64,000 nucleotides of DNA, taken from positions 1 to 64,000 of the forward strand of contig NMRA01000568.1 of the NCBI GenBank assembly GCA_002633005.1. The letters run 5' to 3'. This document shows, piece after piece, positions 22,135-32,932 of the stretch. The DNA is from Phoronis australis (taxonomy: Eukaryota > Phoronida > Phoronidae). Every line of letters begins with the position of its first letter. Position 1 is the first letter of the stretch. The position numbers and the translations under genes were made by a program. The notes beneath the pieces are model-generated. The model ran no database searches. It had not been told where the DNA came from and saw nothing but the letters and a program-made list of their open reading frames with translations.

Positions 22135-23795
22135 TAATTGTTTACAATATGACGACAATGACTTAGACATATGATTTTGGTATCGTTCGATTCCTCGCAA
22201 TGTTATCTTCCCAAATATACACATAAATTTCTCCTACCCCGTTCCCTTAGTATTTTATCGTGAAATTTCTTCTAGCACTATTTCTTGGTACGCGGTAGTA
22301 ATACCGCCATGTTGAATGGAAGGAGTCACCTGTCGGTCAAAAACTGAATTAATCTCCCGACTTGCAGATCGTCGCTTTTATAAGTTCAACTACTGAAATT
22401 GACCGAGAGCCGTCAATCCCCTGCCCGAGTTACGGAACCAAGGATTCGAATTCGATCCTATGGTGACCCTGATATACGCATCTGCTAGCAAGAATCCGCC
22501 AAAACAGCGGAGGTTGTTTTTGAGGTCCAAATTTGTGCATTACCAGCAATTCGTAAACTAGGTCATCCGCCAGGTTCTCTGCGAAAACTAGGTCATCGCT
22601 TATGGACCAGTTAGCGCTTCACTCTCCGCGTGTCTACTGGAGAGAAGCACCAGGAAGGTTGTTTTACATTTTGTAGCCCAAAATTACCAAAGTTCAAATA
22701 TATTCCGTTGAAAAGGAAAAACAAAACATATTATTACAGATGTCTGGCCAATCATGAGTCACTACTCGTAAGCAAATCAAAGCTGTCCTTACTCGTTGCC
22801 TCGTCTCGCACTACCCGTCAATCGCCTAGTTTTCAACGGTTCGCAATGCAACAATACAATTCTCATAAATTCAACTTGTAATGACCCCTTTCAATTTTAA
22901 ACCATGCCCGAAGTACTCGAAAACAAATTATTGTGAGGTACAACGAGGTTTTTTTTCTCTGAAGTGGATCGTAGTTTTCCGCACATAGCTACTTTGGCCT
23001 AGAGCTGAATTCTTAGCTCCCCCCACATGACTATGGGCCGGGCCGGTCAAGAGCTAATTCCTGTTGTACGCACTACTTAAGCATTGGAATCAAATTGTCA
23101 TATATAGAGAAAACGTTTATTAGTATACTGGTGTGAACATTAGTCAGTGATTTAACCAAAAACTTCGAATTAACTAGACCCACTAATGCAAGTTATGACG
23201 ATAAACTGATATCAAAAGGCCAAAATTGGCAATTTTCGGCGACCCCATGTTAAATACAAAATTTTGTCTAATTTTCTTCAAAATCCTACATTTCAATCTT
23301 GATTATACTGACATCTGTTGGGTCTATCGGCAACTAACCGCACATGAAAGGCTTGGTCGAAAATTATCGTTTTCTCACATGCACTTTCGGGTTTTTAGCG
23401 GCGATTCCACTGATCGANAAGAGTATCACTTCAGACAATTTCGTGGAAAAATGGTCAAATGGTCACAATTCTAAAAAAATGGAAAAGGTAAAATGCTTCT
23501 ACTTGTTCATCAATATTATGTCAGGAAAACTTTAGCGGGAATCTCGCGCAGGCAAACACCATTCAGAATCAATGATGCTGTTTCATTCATTAACAGTAGG
23601 TGTCGCTGTAATCTTGAGTTGAGCTAACATGGCGGTGTCCACCGGGAAATAGTGCCAACTGAAATTCGACGATAAAATTTGGAGGAAACGCGGTAGGGGA
23701 TCAATTCATATATTCTTGGAAAGATGATGGTGCGAGGAATCGAACGATACCAAAATCATATGTCTAAGTCATTGTCGTCATATTGTAAACAATTA
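22135..23795. mobile_element. 1.66-kb element with long terminal inverted repeats
   Basis: 22135-22199 and the reverse complement of 23731-23795 are identical over 65 bp (outer ends TAATTGTTTACAATATGACG). Homology then continues inward with substitutions for another 120 bp or so, up to the shared CACCGCCATGTT / TACCGCCATGTT. The outermost TA on both sides would fit a TA target duplication (Tc1/mariner-like) but is too short to prove it. The interior holds only short frames (22630-22881, 23226-23474) without known motifs. There is a single N at 23418. Confidence 0.7.
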
Positions 23796-24423
23796 AGAGA
23801 GGTTAATTACCTAACGGCTTTTCACGTGTGAATATTTTTTAATACTGTAATGACGCAGCATTGCCTACACCCAGTTGTAGTAAATTCCATCATGCGGCGC
23901 CTGAGTACTCGAAGCTTTTAAAATATTTTAATACCAATTAAAAGCAGGTGAGAAACATGTGCGAGGGATATGGAGGTGACCACGGAACGAGGTTCGCGTG
24001 CGTCTCGGAGACCTTACAAAACTTCCTTTGTTGGTATTCAGGAGCCGCACCCTGCAAACACTTGAGATTGTTAAAATTAGTGTGTGATATTGTATTCGCT
24101 TCTGAAAGGGTGACCATCCCAATCTGCAAAACAAAGGTAGAAAAGGCATTCTTCCCCTGAACCCTGGGAAGATTCTGAGCGTTCTCTCACTGCGGCCAAG
24201 TTACCATGTCGCGTAATACAGGTGTCCCAAATTTCCTGATGATGCGCGTGTCTCGAATACTTAGCTTAAAGGAGAATGTCACTCGATTTAATTAGTCATT
24301 TTAACCGTCTTAATCGGTCTATATCCAAATCGCCTCCACCTTACCTTGCCGAGAGGTGTCGCGTTAACCTGTGAGGAAGGTGAGAAACGACGCAGCGACG
24401 TCAGTGGTTCATCTACAGAGTTA
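23796..24423. other. Intergenic, nothing firm
   Basis: At 23928-24160 both strands are open for about 70 codons, but neither frame shows a known domain. No splice-site pair frames them convincingly. Confidence 0.35.
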
Positions 24424-24690
24424 TGCCGCCATGTTGCGGTGCATCGTTCCCGCTAGTATGAACTATGAAGCTGTGAGGAAAGCGGGTATATCGTTTTTCG
24501 ACTTCCTCGAGAGCCCGAAATGTTTAGGAAGAAGCTCGTGGTAGTAAAGAATGAAAAGTACGCTGTTAATAGCAAGTATGAGGCCGTAAAACATCTCCGT
24601 GTCTGTTGCCGGCATTTCGTCGACATTGAATAATCTGACAAATGCCGGCTTTCCAAAGAACTATCAATACGTTCCGTTCCCTGTGCATGT
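24424..24690 (+). pseudogene. THAP zinc-finger remnant A
   Basis: Read across plus frames: MPPCCGASFPL, then 'VYRFSTSSRARN', then 'LRVCCRHFVD' (the C-x2-H half of the C2CH zinc site) at about 24596-24625, then in the next frame 'GFPKNYQYVPFP', like the segment that ends THAP domains. At least two stops and one frameshift interrupt it. THAP domains bind DNA and occur both in host regulators and in P-element/Kolobok-type transposases. The setting favours a transposon relic. Confidence 0.5.
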
Positions 24691-24817
24691 TCAAGGCGCT
24701 TCTCTAGTATTTCTTGGTCAGTGTATTCCTGTACGAAGTGATAGCCTGTGAAACCTAACGATCTACCAGTGAAGTCTTCATCGAATGAACTGTCGTCTAC
24801 GTCGGGATTGCAAGTTG
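24687..24817 (-). CDS. Acidic ORF start, P2X7-intracellular-domain-like, possibly broken
   Basis: From ATG 24817 (GTTGCC at +4 in antisense; ATGGCA, G at +4) the minus strand reads MATCNPDVDDSSFDEDF, then 'GYHFVQEYTDQEILEKR', before running antisense to the THAP remnant at about 24680. The 'Y.F..EYT..E' spacing resembles the N-terminal segment of animal proteins annotated as P2X purinoceptor 7-like. That is a weak, pattern-level likeness. The frame stays open to 24453 but the later part is antisense to THAP and probably not real. Confidence 0.3.
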
Positions 24818-26286
24818 CCATGTTGACGTTTATTATTCTGCGTTCTGTTTCAAAATGAATTATTCTCACCCTAACCAATGCTTATATGAAATTGAAACAA
24901 AATCTGTCTCATTAGGTACAATTTGTAATACCTTTGGAGTATTCATGACTGCAAATGTTTTGAGAAGCCAACAATGAATAAACCACTGCGTTACCGGTTT
25001 TTTATAGATGCAATAAAGGTAATTGACCGGGCAACGAGGTCGTGTGAACTCTTGCTAATTCAGTATTTGCCGAGAGAAAGCATTTGTGAAACAATAACTC
25101 GATTTTATATGCTATGGTCACATGTTAGGGGAATCTTTTTTTAGATATACATGTACAAATACATTATTCAAATCATAGTTACTGTCTGTACAACTTTTGC
25201 CCTCACGGTTCTGTGGAAGGGGAATCTGCCCTTAGCGGCCCGTGACAAGTAAGTAGATTTCCAGTTTCGTGGCTAATTCACCAAAACAATTACGTGCAGG
25301 TTATTTGTGTGGTTCACTATTATAGTCTTTTCGTGAATGGAGGTTTAGTTTCCAACTTAAGTTGGTTTATGTTCGTGATATCCAGTCCCGGCTGCGGCCG
25401 CAACGGCCTGATCGGGTTCCAAGCCACTTACTGAGATAACAAGCGTTTTGTGTGTTTAAAACTGAAAAAAAAAACGCAAGTCTACAAGCACAACACACAG
25501 TTTTGTTCTTCTTGTCTGCATTTCAAACTCCCGCGATCGACCATGGTAAATTGGCTTACCAGTTTCTGTAGGCTACGGTACGTTCAAATACCTATAAATC
25601 CGTAACAGTGAAATCAAACAACCCGTTTGTTCAAGAACTCGGCGTATCTGTAAGGGCTTAAAACTCAAATTTTGATGATTTATTGGCGTAAAACGATGAA
25701 TTTAAGCGATAAGTTGACACCAGTAAGCGTGTTGTGAACGACTGAATAGACTGCGTTAGAACCGATTACGTCATTGGTTAATTTCAACACGTCTATCTCC
25801 GTCAGGTAATACAACTGAAATTGCTGTTATAGAGTGGAATTACTCGATCTAAACTGATACAAAATAGGTTGTTTCTTGGGTGGCGTTCTCTTTTAATACT
25901 GTCGTTACAGAATGAATCTATACGAGGTCTCCTCGCGGATAGTGTGTTGTCTAAAGTGACTTTCAGTAGTTCCCCACCGTCAAGCCAAATTTTAGCAAAA
26001 GAATAAATATTCTGAATGAAAAAGCCAATTTTTTTACTTAATTTTACCAATCTACCAATAATTGGGTCACGTGTATCTTAACTAAAATTTAGCAAAATAG
26101 AATCATAGCAAAACAACGGTATCAAAAACACGAAAAAATTTCGTTTGATATAGATTTTCAAGGTAAAATCTCAAAAACGCTGTTTCTTACTATCATCTCG
26201 TTCTCTGTTTCATGCAAATTTTGATTTTCACCATAAAATGTTTTGCTCACCCCTCGTGCAAAAATAGAAGTACAGCGACAACAATT
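24818..26286. other. Intergenic, nothing recognised
   Basis: AT-rich, no gene, RNA or repeat structure recognised. The 82-codon minus frame at 25802-26050 has no known motif. Confidence 0.5.
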
Positions 26287-26295
26287 CCGATAAGC

Positions 26296-26359
26296 TTATT
26301 GAAGAACAGTGCATACAAACACAAAACTTATTGAAGAACAGTGCATACAAACACAAAAC
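26296..26359. repeat. Direct duplication beside the foldback
   Basis: CTTATTGAAGAACAGTGCAT and the following CAAACACAAAAC occur twice in tandem, 32 bp apart, ending exactly where the foldback at 26358 begins. Confidence 0.85.
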
Positions 26360-26494
26360 GTACCGAGAGTGGCGTACATCAAGTAATATCCCACGAGACA
26401 TTATTCCGCGTATCGACCTTGACCTTCGGTCTCGGTTGATACGCGGAATAAGGTTGAGTGGGATATTACTTCATGTACGCCAATCGAGGTACGT
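26358..26494. mobile_element. 137-bp foldback (hairpin) element
   Basis: Arms 26358-26414 and 26438-26494 are 57 bp each and pair with about seven or eight mismatches (ends ACGTACC...; inner ATTCCGCGTATC against GATACGCGGAAT). The 23-bp loop contains GACCTTGACCTTCGGTC. As RNA this would form a pre-miRNA-sized hairpin; as DNA it looks like a very short MITE. Overlapping open frames on both strands arise from the symmetry. Confidence 0.8.
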
Positions 26495-27828
26495 CTTGTA
26501 TTTATCCCAAGCGCTTCGAATCTCCAAGTTTCTTGCATTTTTTCGGCAGATTTTTCAAATACTTCATCCAGACTGTTCATATGGCGGATCACATCCTATA
26601 TGTATGTACTTGCGCGTTAGGTTGCAAGTTTTCTCTTGTAAAAGAAATAGTCTTAAAAGTAGCGATTTATTTCTTGAAAAGAGGTAGCAAACATGAAAAC
26701 AACGGCAACTGTGCAGTGAACTTGTAACATCTCCTGGAAATAGTTAAAAAACAATAATATTTGATATTTTAATTTCCTAGCAATCGGCGCCTGAGTCGCA
26801 GACGATATACTATTCAGCAATCGAAAACTGAGACATAAGTGTCTTATAATTAACAGTTTTGTTCGAGATTTTACGTTTAGGGCCTGATTGCATGTCGAGT
26901 GTTAGTTACACTGTTGCAACTGTGTTAGTTTAAACTATATTCGGAAAGTTTGATGATCGAACCGGCTGAAGACGTCGAGTCGACATTGGCCTACCTTTTG
27001 AACTTTCCATGTCAGAGGTCGCTGTTGAAGTAGTGCGGCTAGTGAATACGGAAAACTTTATTTCATGGCCGTAATTCCCTCGACAGATTCAACGCGCGTG
27101 GGATAAAGCATAATATCTTAAAATTTATATGAATCCGATCAGTTATTTCTGAGATATCGTATTAGGCAAAATTGGACATTTTCTAGGCCCCTATGCAATT
27201 TTAAGTTATACGGGAAGTGGTAGAATATAACTAATAGACACTAGGGACCAACTGAGAACATATTGGTTATAGCCTAATACATTGGACAGAAACAATTAAC
27301 TAGGAACAAAGTGAAAAAACAAACTTGGGCAGTGATGGTGCATGTACTCGATTAACAGTTTGAAGCACTTTGATGTGATACTGACGTGCATAATGTAATA
27401 TCATGTTACAACAAACAACAAGTATTTTAGCAAGCAAAACGGAGTGAAAGAGAGCAAGTAAAGCCACGGATGTGGTCTACAGTGGCAATATTTAATAATT
27501 TGGTTAAAAACACAGACCCAGGAACGATAGTCTTTTCACACTAGTTGATTCAGTAGTAAAGGATTTATTTGAGTGAGGTACACTAAGCAGGGCTCCAGAT
27601 GTTTTGTCATACAATTACGCTATAATTAGAACTAGAAATTGCACACATTTTTTGAGTTTACCAACGTCCTTAAGCTCGTGAAAAATTCTGGTGTTGGCTC
27701 ACAAACAATGAAATAAATCTGCGACCAGAATAATGGACATGGCCAGTCTAGGCAAACTTACCTAACGTGCCGGACAGGGGATCGATGTTTCACGTTCACT
27801 TTGAGTTTCAATGTTTCGGCTAATGGAA
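26495..27828. other. Intergenic, nothing recognised
   Basis: No gene or repeat recognised. 26458-26727 is open in one frame but shows no domain. Confidence 0.45.
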
Positions 27829-28002
27829 GTCACTACGGTCCGGGACTTTAGGACTGTTTTCAGCTAACAAGAAGAAAAATGCTCTCTGAAGACCGCCACC
27901 AATGAGGCTTCCCTTTACAAATCCGACTACAGCTATTGCTTGCTCCTGTTTTTTTGCTCCTTTTACAATATCTGCCGGTGAAATTTGTTGAAGGGTTCGC
28001 AT
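27829..28002 (-). CDS. Small ORF or last-exon fragment, unknown
   Basis: From 28002 the minus strand reads MRTLQQISPADIVKGAKKQ, then 'AIAVVGFVKGSLIGGGLQRAFF', stopping at TAG after 'DRSDFH'. The residue mix is protein-like, and CACCGGCAG could be an acceptor just before 'IVKGAKK', so it could be a terminal exon or a retrocopy fragment. No family recognised and no upstream exon found. Confidence 0.2.
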
Positions 28003-28548
28003 GAAATATGCCACATGTATTATACGTTTCTAGGGAACAGAGCATGGCTGACTTTGCGTAAAAACATAATTGATGGGAAAATGAACGAAGAACGACTGTC
28101 AGGACTTGCTCTCATAAACATAAATCAAAGTACTTGCATCGAATAAAAACGACAAGTCTTTATGTGCACGCAGTGGTGTGAACACACAGTTAAATGTAAA
28201 CTTAACTGTGTTATTTCTTTATCTTTATTGCCAAATGCATATTGGTTGAAAACACCGGAAAGTTAAATCTGGTATTCTATCTCACTAATGTTTAACATTA
28301 ATCAGTGGGTCGTCATAGTTACTCGCTTACTGGTCTACTGCTTGTGATACAATATTCTCTTCAGAAACATTGTTTTACTGATAAACCCTTTCGCAAAAGC
28401 TGGATCCGCCTTTGTAACACGTCGCCATGTTTCCCTTAATGAGTTTGATTACACAATCCTATACCCAGATTGCCTTAACAGCAGGCACCTTCATACCTTG
28501 GAACATATTGTTTAACACACCTTCCTCACACGTGTGAAAATCAATTTA

Positions 28549-29922
28549 ATGGACAAATATAAGCGGTCGCTTTCAATCCATTTGCTAGGCACTGCTGTTA
28601 TAATGTTTCCCAGGTGTGGTTTTAAGCTTTTAAAGTGTCTCAAAATCTTGCAAGTTACCTGCGTTGCTGTTTTAGTGGTGTTGATAGTAAAAAACCGGAT
28701 GATCTCGTGGAATCTGAATGTTGAGCAAGACTCTGTCCCTACTCGTTACGAAAGGACGCCGACAAAAGTAATTCCCGACAGTGTAAAACAAAGCTCACAA
28801 TATTTTGGCGACGACGATGCACGTGTTCGACGTAATAGTGATGTGGCGCCACCGTCTACGCGAGTGGATTTATTAACAGCTAACGCAGTGCCTCCCACTG
28901 CCGAGCCAATGGCCGTTGTTAATGCCGTGGACTCAAAGAGACTTGCATCTCTGTTCAACATGTCTGAGGAGGATTACGTTCGAAGTCACAGTGTACTATT
29001 ACCGAAGGTGCTTCCGCGGAAAAACGTAGTACAGAATAACCTTGAAATAACTGAGGTATGTTTCGAAAATCCTGTATACCCAAAACTTCCACTCCGACTA
29101 TTGCTCACCAACGAAAACATCTGTAAAGACAGACCAATCGACCTACTCATAGTGGTCCATACAGATCCTCGTCATTTTGACAGGCGGCTACTGATTCGGA
29201 GAACATGGGGAAATGTTACGCTTTTTACTAAATTCAAATTGGCGATCGCATTTCTCATAGGAGAATCTTCTGTTGACAACACAAAATTAGCAGCGGAGAA
29301 CAATCTGTATCATGATCTCGTGAAAGGAGATTTCTCTGACACTTACCGCAATCTCACCTTGAAGGCAATCATGGGTCTCACGTGGATATCAGAGCATTGC
29401 GCGCATGCTAAATATGTTATCAAAGTAGACGATGATGTAGTTGCCAACATCTTCGCTCTTTTAGAGTACATTTTTGTCAGAAAGAAAGATGTCACTCGTT
29501 TCATTACGTGCACTACCAAACTTAGGGCACCTGTTGAACGTGACAATTCCAGATGGATTGTCTCGCCAAAAGATTGCGTTGGAATGAAAGTCTACCCAAA
29601 ACACTGCATTGGTCCTGCTATTCTGATGACAACAGAGGTCGCGCTTGATTTGGCTAAAGTGAGCCAGTGTCACCCGTTCTTTTGGATAGACGACGTGTAT
29701 ATGAGTGGCTTTTTGCCCAGATTGTTACCGTATAAAATCAAATATTTTAACATAAGGGACAAAATGTCAACAACCGAGAACGAGGCACACCATGAAATTC
29801 TTAAAAAGAACAATTCAAGGTTCCTTATTTATACAGGAGAATCTTCAAAATACCCCAAAGAAGTTTATTGGAAACAATTTCTCGCGTTCAGCGCAACTTT
29901 CAAGGCTCATGGTATTAAATGA
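28549..29922 (+). CDS. Beta-1,3-galactosyltransferase-like glycosyltransferase (GT31), single exon
   Basis: A 457-residue type II Golgi membrane protein that would transfer galactose or N-acetylhexosamine from a UDP-sugar in beta-1,3 linkage. A short basic cytosolic tail and a hydrophobic anchor (about residues 33-47, CVAVLVVLIV) precede a 140-residue stem. The GT31 catalytic domain spans roughly 195-440: 'LLIRRTWGN' (215-223), 'FLIG', 'DTYRNLTLKAI' (264-274), the metal-binding DxD in 'KVDDDV' (292-297), 'CIGPAILM', and 'IDDVYMSG' (380-387), where most family members have EDVY.G. Potential N-glycosylation sites are NMS, NVT, NLT and NNS. ATG 28549 is chosen; an in-frame GTG at 28534 precedes it and ATG 28603 is a possible alternative start just before the anchor. 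No introns interrupt it, as is common for B3GALT genes. Donor and acceptor specificity cannot be read from sequence. No frameshift or stop is present. Confidence 0.93.
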   Translation: MDKYKRSLSIHLLGTAVIMFPRCGFKLLKCLKILQVTCVAVLVVLIVKNRMISWNLNVEQDSVPTRYERTPTKVIPDSVKQSSQYFGDDDARVRRNSDVAPPSTRVDLLTANAVPPTAEPMAVVNAVDSKRLASLFNMSEEDYVRSHSVLLPKVLPRKNVVQNNLEITEVCFENPVYPKLPLRLLLTNENICKDRPIDLLIVVHTDPRHFDRRLLIRRTWGNVTLFTKFKLAIAFLIGESSVDNTKLAAENNLYHDLVKGDFSDTYRNLTLKAIMGLTWISEHCAHAKYVIKVDDDVVANIFALLEYIFVRKKDVTRFITCTTKLRAPVERDNSRWIVSPKDCVGMKVYPKHCIGPAILMTTEVALDLAKVSQCHPFFWIDDVYMSGFLPRLLPYKIKYFNIRDKMSTTENEAHHEILKKNNSRFLIYTGESSKYPKEVYWKQFLAFSATFKAHGIK

Positions 29923-30350
29923 TATTGCTGTGGTATAATATAGTCTCTGTACAGCTGTTCTGCAGCATTCTCCACCATTTTAGTTTCTGTAAAATCCATC
30001 ATTGTTACTTGGTTGGTGCTAGGAAGTTATTCTGTTACTATTTTTAAAAATGAAACGAGTAAATACATATTCATGATGACAGTTCGCGGTTGTTATACTT
30101 TAGACGGGATCACAGTCCAACTTCATACCTATTTATCTGTATAACGCTGACTGGTGGAAGTTTTTCTGATCAATGACAGAGGGCAAATTTTGCGAATTCC
30201 ATGCGAGGTCATTCATGGAAAAGTAAAAAGATTTGAGACTTGGGGCCGAAATCTAATCTTTTACTCGAAATTATTGATGCCATTTACTATTCTACCATTG
30301 TGCGAACTCGAGATGAGTGTCTGTAATTGTTTGAACGAGTACACAATGGC
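29923..30350. other. 3' flank of the glycosyltransferase gene
   Basis: No canonical AATAAA close to the stop. AT-rich; nothing else recognised. Confidence 0.4.
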
Positions 30351-31260
30351 TTACGTAGATAACTTTATAATCCTCTTGCATACATCCTTGAAATGGTTTA
30401 TCTTTCCACAGAGGGTACACGTCTTCCCATAAGCAGGGCACGACTTCTTGCGCAGTTGGGTTGGTGCAGAGCGGCCATGTCCTTCATCGCAGTACATGCA
30501 GGTTGTGCCGGTTGTCGCTGCTGGCGCCTGTAGGAGCTGGTTGCTGCGACACCTTGAGATTCCAGCAGGCGGTTGGCGCAACGCTTCCCTGCCTCGTTGG
30601 CTTCAATGAATCTCAGGGTTTCTTCTAGGGACATGTCCGGGTTATGGTCACCAAGAAGGTCAAGTTGTATTTCCTAGTCGTTTAGGCCCCGAGCCACGCA
30701 GTATCGTATGATGTGGTCGGTGTAGTTAACGGTGGCACCGCAGTTGTGACATGTGACGAATTTGAAAATGCCTACTTGGCCTCTCAGACGGGCGCCAAAT
30801 GCTCGGATGGGTTCGTCCCTGTCTTGTCGCATGGAATGTGCTCGGGCCACCATCATGTTCTCCTCACAAACGGCAAGGGTTCGGATGCTCTGGAGGACCT
30901 CATCCTCAGTCTTGGAAGTGAGGGGGCCGCTGTTGTTGCGAGTAACATCTTTCCGAAGCGGCTCCTAACATCATTCAAGCGGCTGGATAATCAGATCTTG
31001 GCCGCTCATGACCATGGTGGCAGCAACATAGTCGCGCCATCTGTTGAGAAAGTACTCCCATTCTTCACTGGTGCCTGCTGCTGCGACGTTTGTTCGTTTG
31101 ATTTTCTCCGTGGTTGGTTTGTTAACAGTACTTATGTGGGCGGCGCTGTGTACCGTTATTAAAGCAACAGCCTGGTATGGGACAGGCGACAGCAGGCATG
31201 TTTGCTGGCAGTTTGGGTCAACGGCTACTGGTTGTGGTGTGCGCAGGTGGACTTGATCCT
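30351..31260 (-). pseudogene. Ty3/gypsy gag remnant with zinc knuckles
   Basis: Read on the minus strand across frames: 'SEEWEYFLNRWRDYVA' and 'SLTSKTEDEVLQSIRTLAV' (upstream), 'MRQDRDEPIRAFGARLRGQV' with 'C..C' and 'DHIIRYCVARGLND' (30856-30674), then 'MSLEETLRFIEANEAGKR' (30634), then a zinc-knuckle region 'CMYC' and 'CPAYGKTCTLCGKINHFKDVC' (30581-30351). This is the order of gypsy-type gag proteins with a CCHC nucleocapsid. A stop (TAG near 30676) and frame changes break it. No protease or pol follows to the left. Most of the long plus-strand frame at 30713-31162 is its antisense shadow. Confidence 0.8.
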
Positions 31261-31370
31261 CTTTATAAATGAACTTTCAGTTACTTCAAAGGTCGTCCTT
31301 ATTAGAATGAAGAGGATCTGTAAATAAACAAAAGCGGGATTTTGTCTAACAATATGATAAAGTTCTACTA

Positions 31371-31640
31371 TGTGAAATACGGCTTATTTACTAACAGAAA
31401 AGGCCGATAGCACAATCGTTGTTTGAAACAAGTAGTGTAAGGAAGCCCTATAGCGACACCTGATCGCCGGACTAAATTTTCCCTAGCGATTGCAGCTTTA
31501 CACACTTTCTTAACGTGGCCAGACCGTCCACATTGATGCTGGGATAGCACTAGCCGCTCGCTAGCTCGCCATGGCGACTTTTGGGCGGCACTGGGGATGG
31601 GTAGTGCTAAGTTCACTCGCCAACTTGGCGAATGCTTTCG
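31371..31640 (-). pseudogene. Second retroelement zinc-knuckle fragment
   Basis: The minus frame contains 'CGRSGHVKKVCKAAIARE', which keeps the C-x4-H-x4-C half of a CCHC knuckle; the first cysteine is lost. It lies upstream of, but is not continuous with, the gag remnant at 30351-31260, which has its own knuckles. It is therefore a different element or a rearranged piece. Confidence 0.4.
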
Positions 31641-32702
31641 CAATTTAACAAAAACTAATAATTTCGAGAAACCTACTCGGGTGTCGCCTAACAGTTATCT
31701 CGAATCAAGTCGCGCCACCACCAACGACATTCTGATGGTATTTCCATTCGGAGTCCTAAAAATAGCAAGCGAATGTCCCATTTCATGCCCGTCAACCCCC
31801 TGAAATCGCTCTTTTACCCCAACGAAATTTTCAACTGTGTGGGGAGAAATCAGCCCTCTTGGTAATGGCAGTTTATCACTTCATAGCGAGATCTCGTGTA
31901 GGTGCTGCTGCTCGTCGTGTGCAAGCGACAATGTCAAAACGAAGAATCAAGGACTATTTCGGCGGTAAACGCGACCCAGTCTCTCAAGCTTTTACAGTGG
32001 CGACGTGGTGTGGCCGGTCCGGAGGGATAAAACTGTGATGAGCTGAGCTGTCTCAGACATGCCAAATGAACTCAAGGCTTAAATTTACTATTTTCATGTT
32101 ACACGAAACTCTTCCAATTCATTTCCAACTTTACCAATTTTCAACGAACAATTTGTCGTGTTAAATATTGTTTGGGACTTGACACTATCTGTTTTTCTTT
32201 TAAGTGAGGAGAAGAAATTTGTTATCTATTTTTATATCAAAATACGTGACATGTCATACCGCGTCAGCTCGCTAGATGTCGCAAGTGTACAGTAAAAACA
32301 GGACCCTTGATTATCCGTGAGGAAAGTTGGCTGTGCCTTTTGAGAGGAGAATGTTTGGAGTGAGAGGAAAATTCTACATCCCGTTCACCATCAATAGCAA
32401 AACCTCATAGGCTCTGCCCCTGTTGCAAGAATTCCTAGGCTCTGCCTCAAGTAGCCAAAAGTAGCATTTTAAATTGTAAGCCGTGTGAGTCACAAATGAT
32501 TCGAACCTCGTAAGGAATCACTTGAGGGGAATGTTTCGGCCTCATGAGGGGAATTGCGCGTGGTTTTTCAATTTTTCAGAGGGAAATCGGGTCGATATTC
32601 GGCCCCATTAAGGATTGAAAGTCCTGAAAAAAATATTGAGAGACTGGGACGCGTTTACGTTTCGGCAGTGGCCGAAAGAAAGCAATGTAAAGTAAATGTC
32701 AG
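31641..32702. other. Intergenic, nothing firm
   Basis: A short plus frame at 31931 (MSKRRIKDYFGGK) resembles N-termini of some hAT/zinc-finger transposase-like proteins but stops after 35 codons. CTAGGCTCTGCC-type short repeats lie near 32405-32450. Confidence 0.3.
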
Positions 32703-32932
32703 TTTATTACATAGTGAATTCTATATTCACTTCTATGCACGATTCAGCTTTATTACATAGTGAATTCTATATTCACTTCTATGCACGATTCAGCTTTATT
32801 ACATAGTGAATTCTATATTCACTTCTCTGCACGATTCAGCTTTATTACATAGTGAATTCTATATTCACTTCTCTGCACGATTCAGCTTTATTACATAGTG
32901 AATTCTATATTCACTTCTCTGCACGATTCAGC
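32703..32932. repeat. 46-bp minisatellite with internal palindrome
   Basis: Five copies starting at 32703, 32749, 32795, 32841 and 32887. Each contains GTGAATTCTATATTCAC, an inverted repeat with a 5-base centre. Copies 1-2 read TTCTATGCACG and copies 3-5 read TTCTCTGCACG, showing stepwise spread of one variant. Confidence 0.95.

Noticed and set aside
24453-24680. C-terminal part of the long minus ORF
   Set aside because: It is antisense to THAP remnant A, whose CCRHF and YVPFP motifs argue that the plus strand was the coding one.
28534-28548. GTG start five codons upstream for the glycosyltransferase
   Set aside because: GTG initiation is not expected in an animal nuclear gene; the first in-frame ATG is at 28549.
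30713-31162. 149-codon plus-strand ORF
   Set aside because: It is the antisense of the gypsy gag remnant, which has clear family motifs on the minus strand.
31931-32038. MSKRRIKDYFGGK... short ORF as a transposase N-terminus
   Set aside because: Stops after 35 codons with no clear donor; resemblance is too short to support a call.
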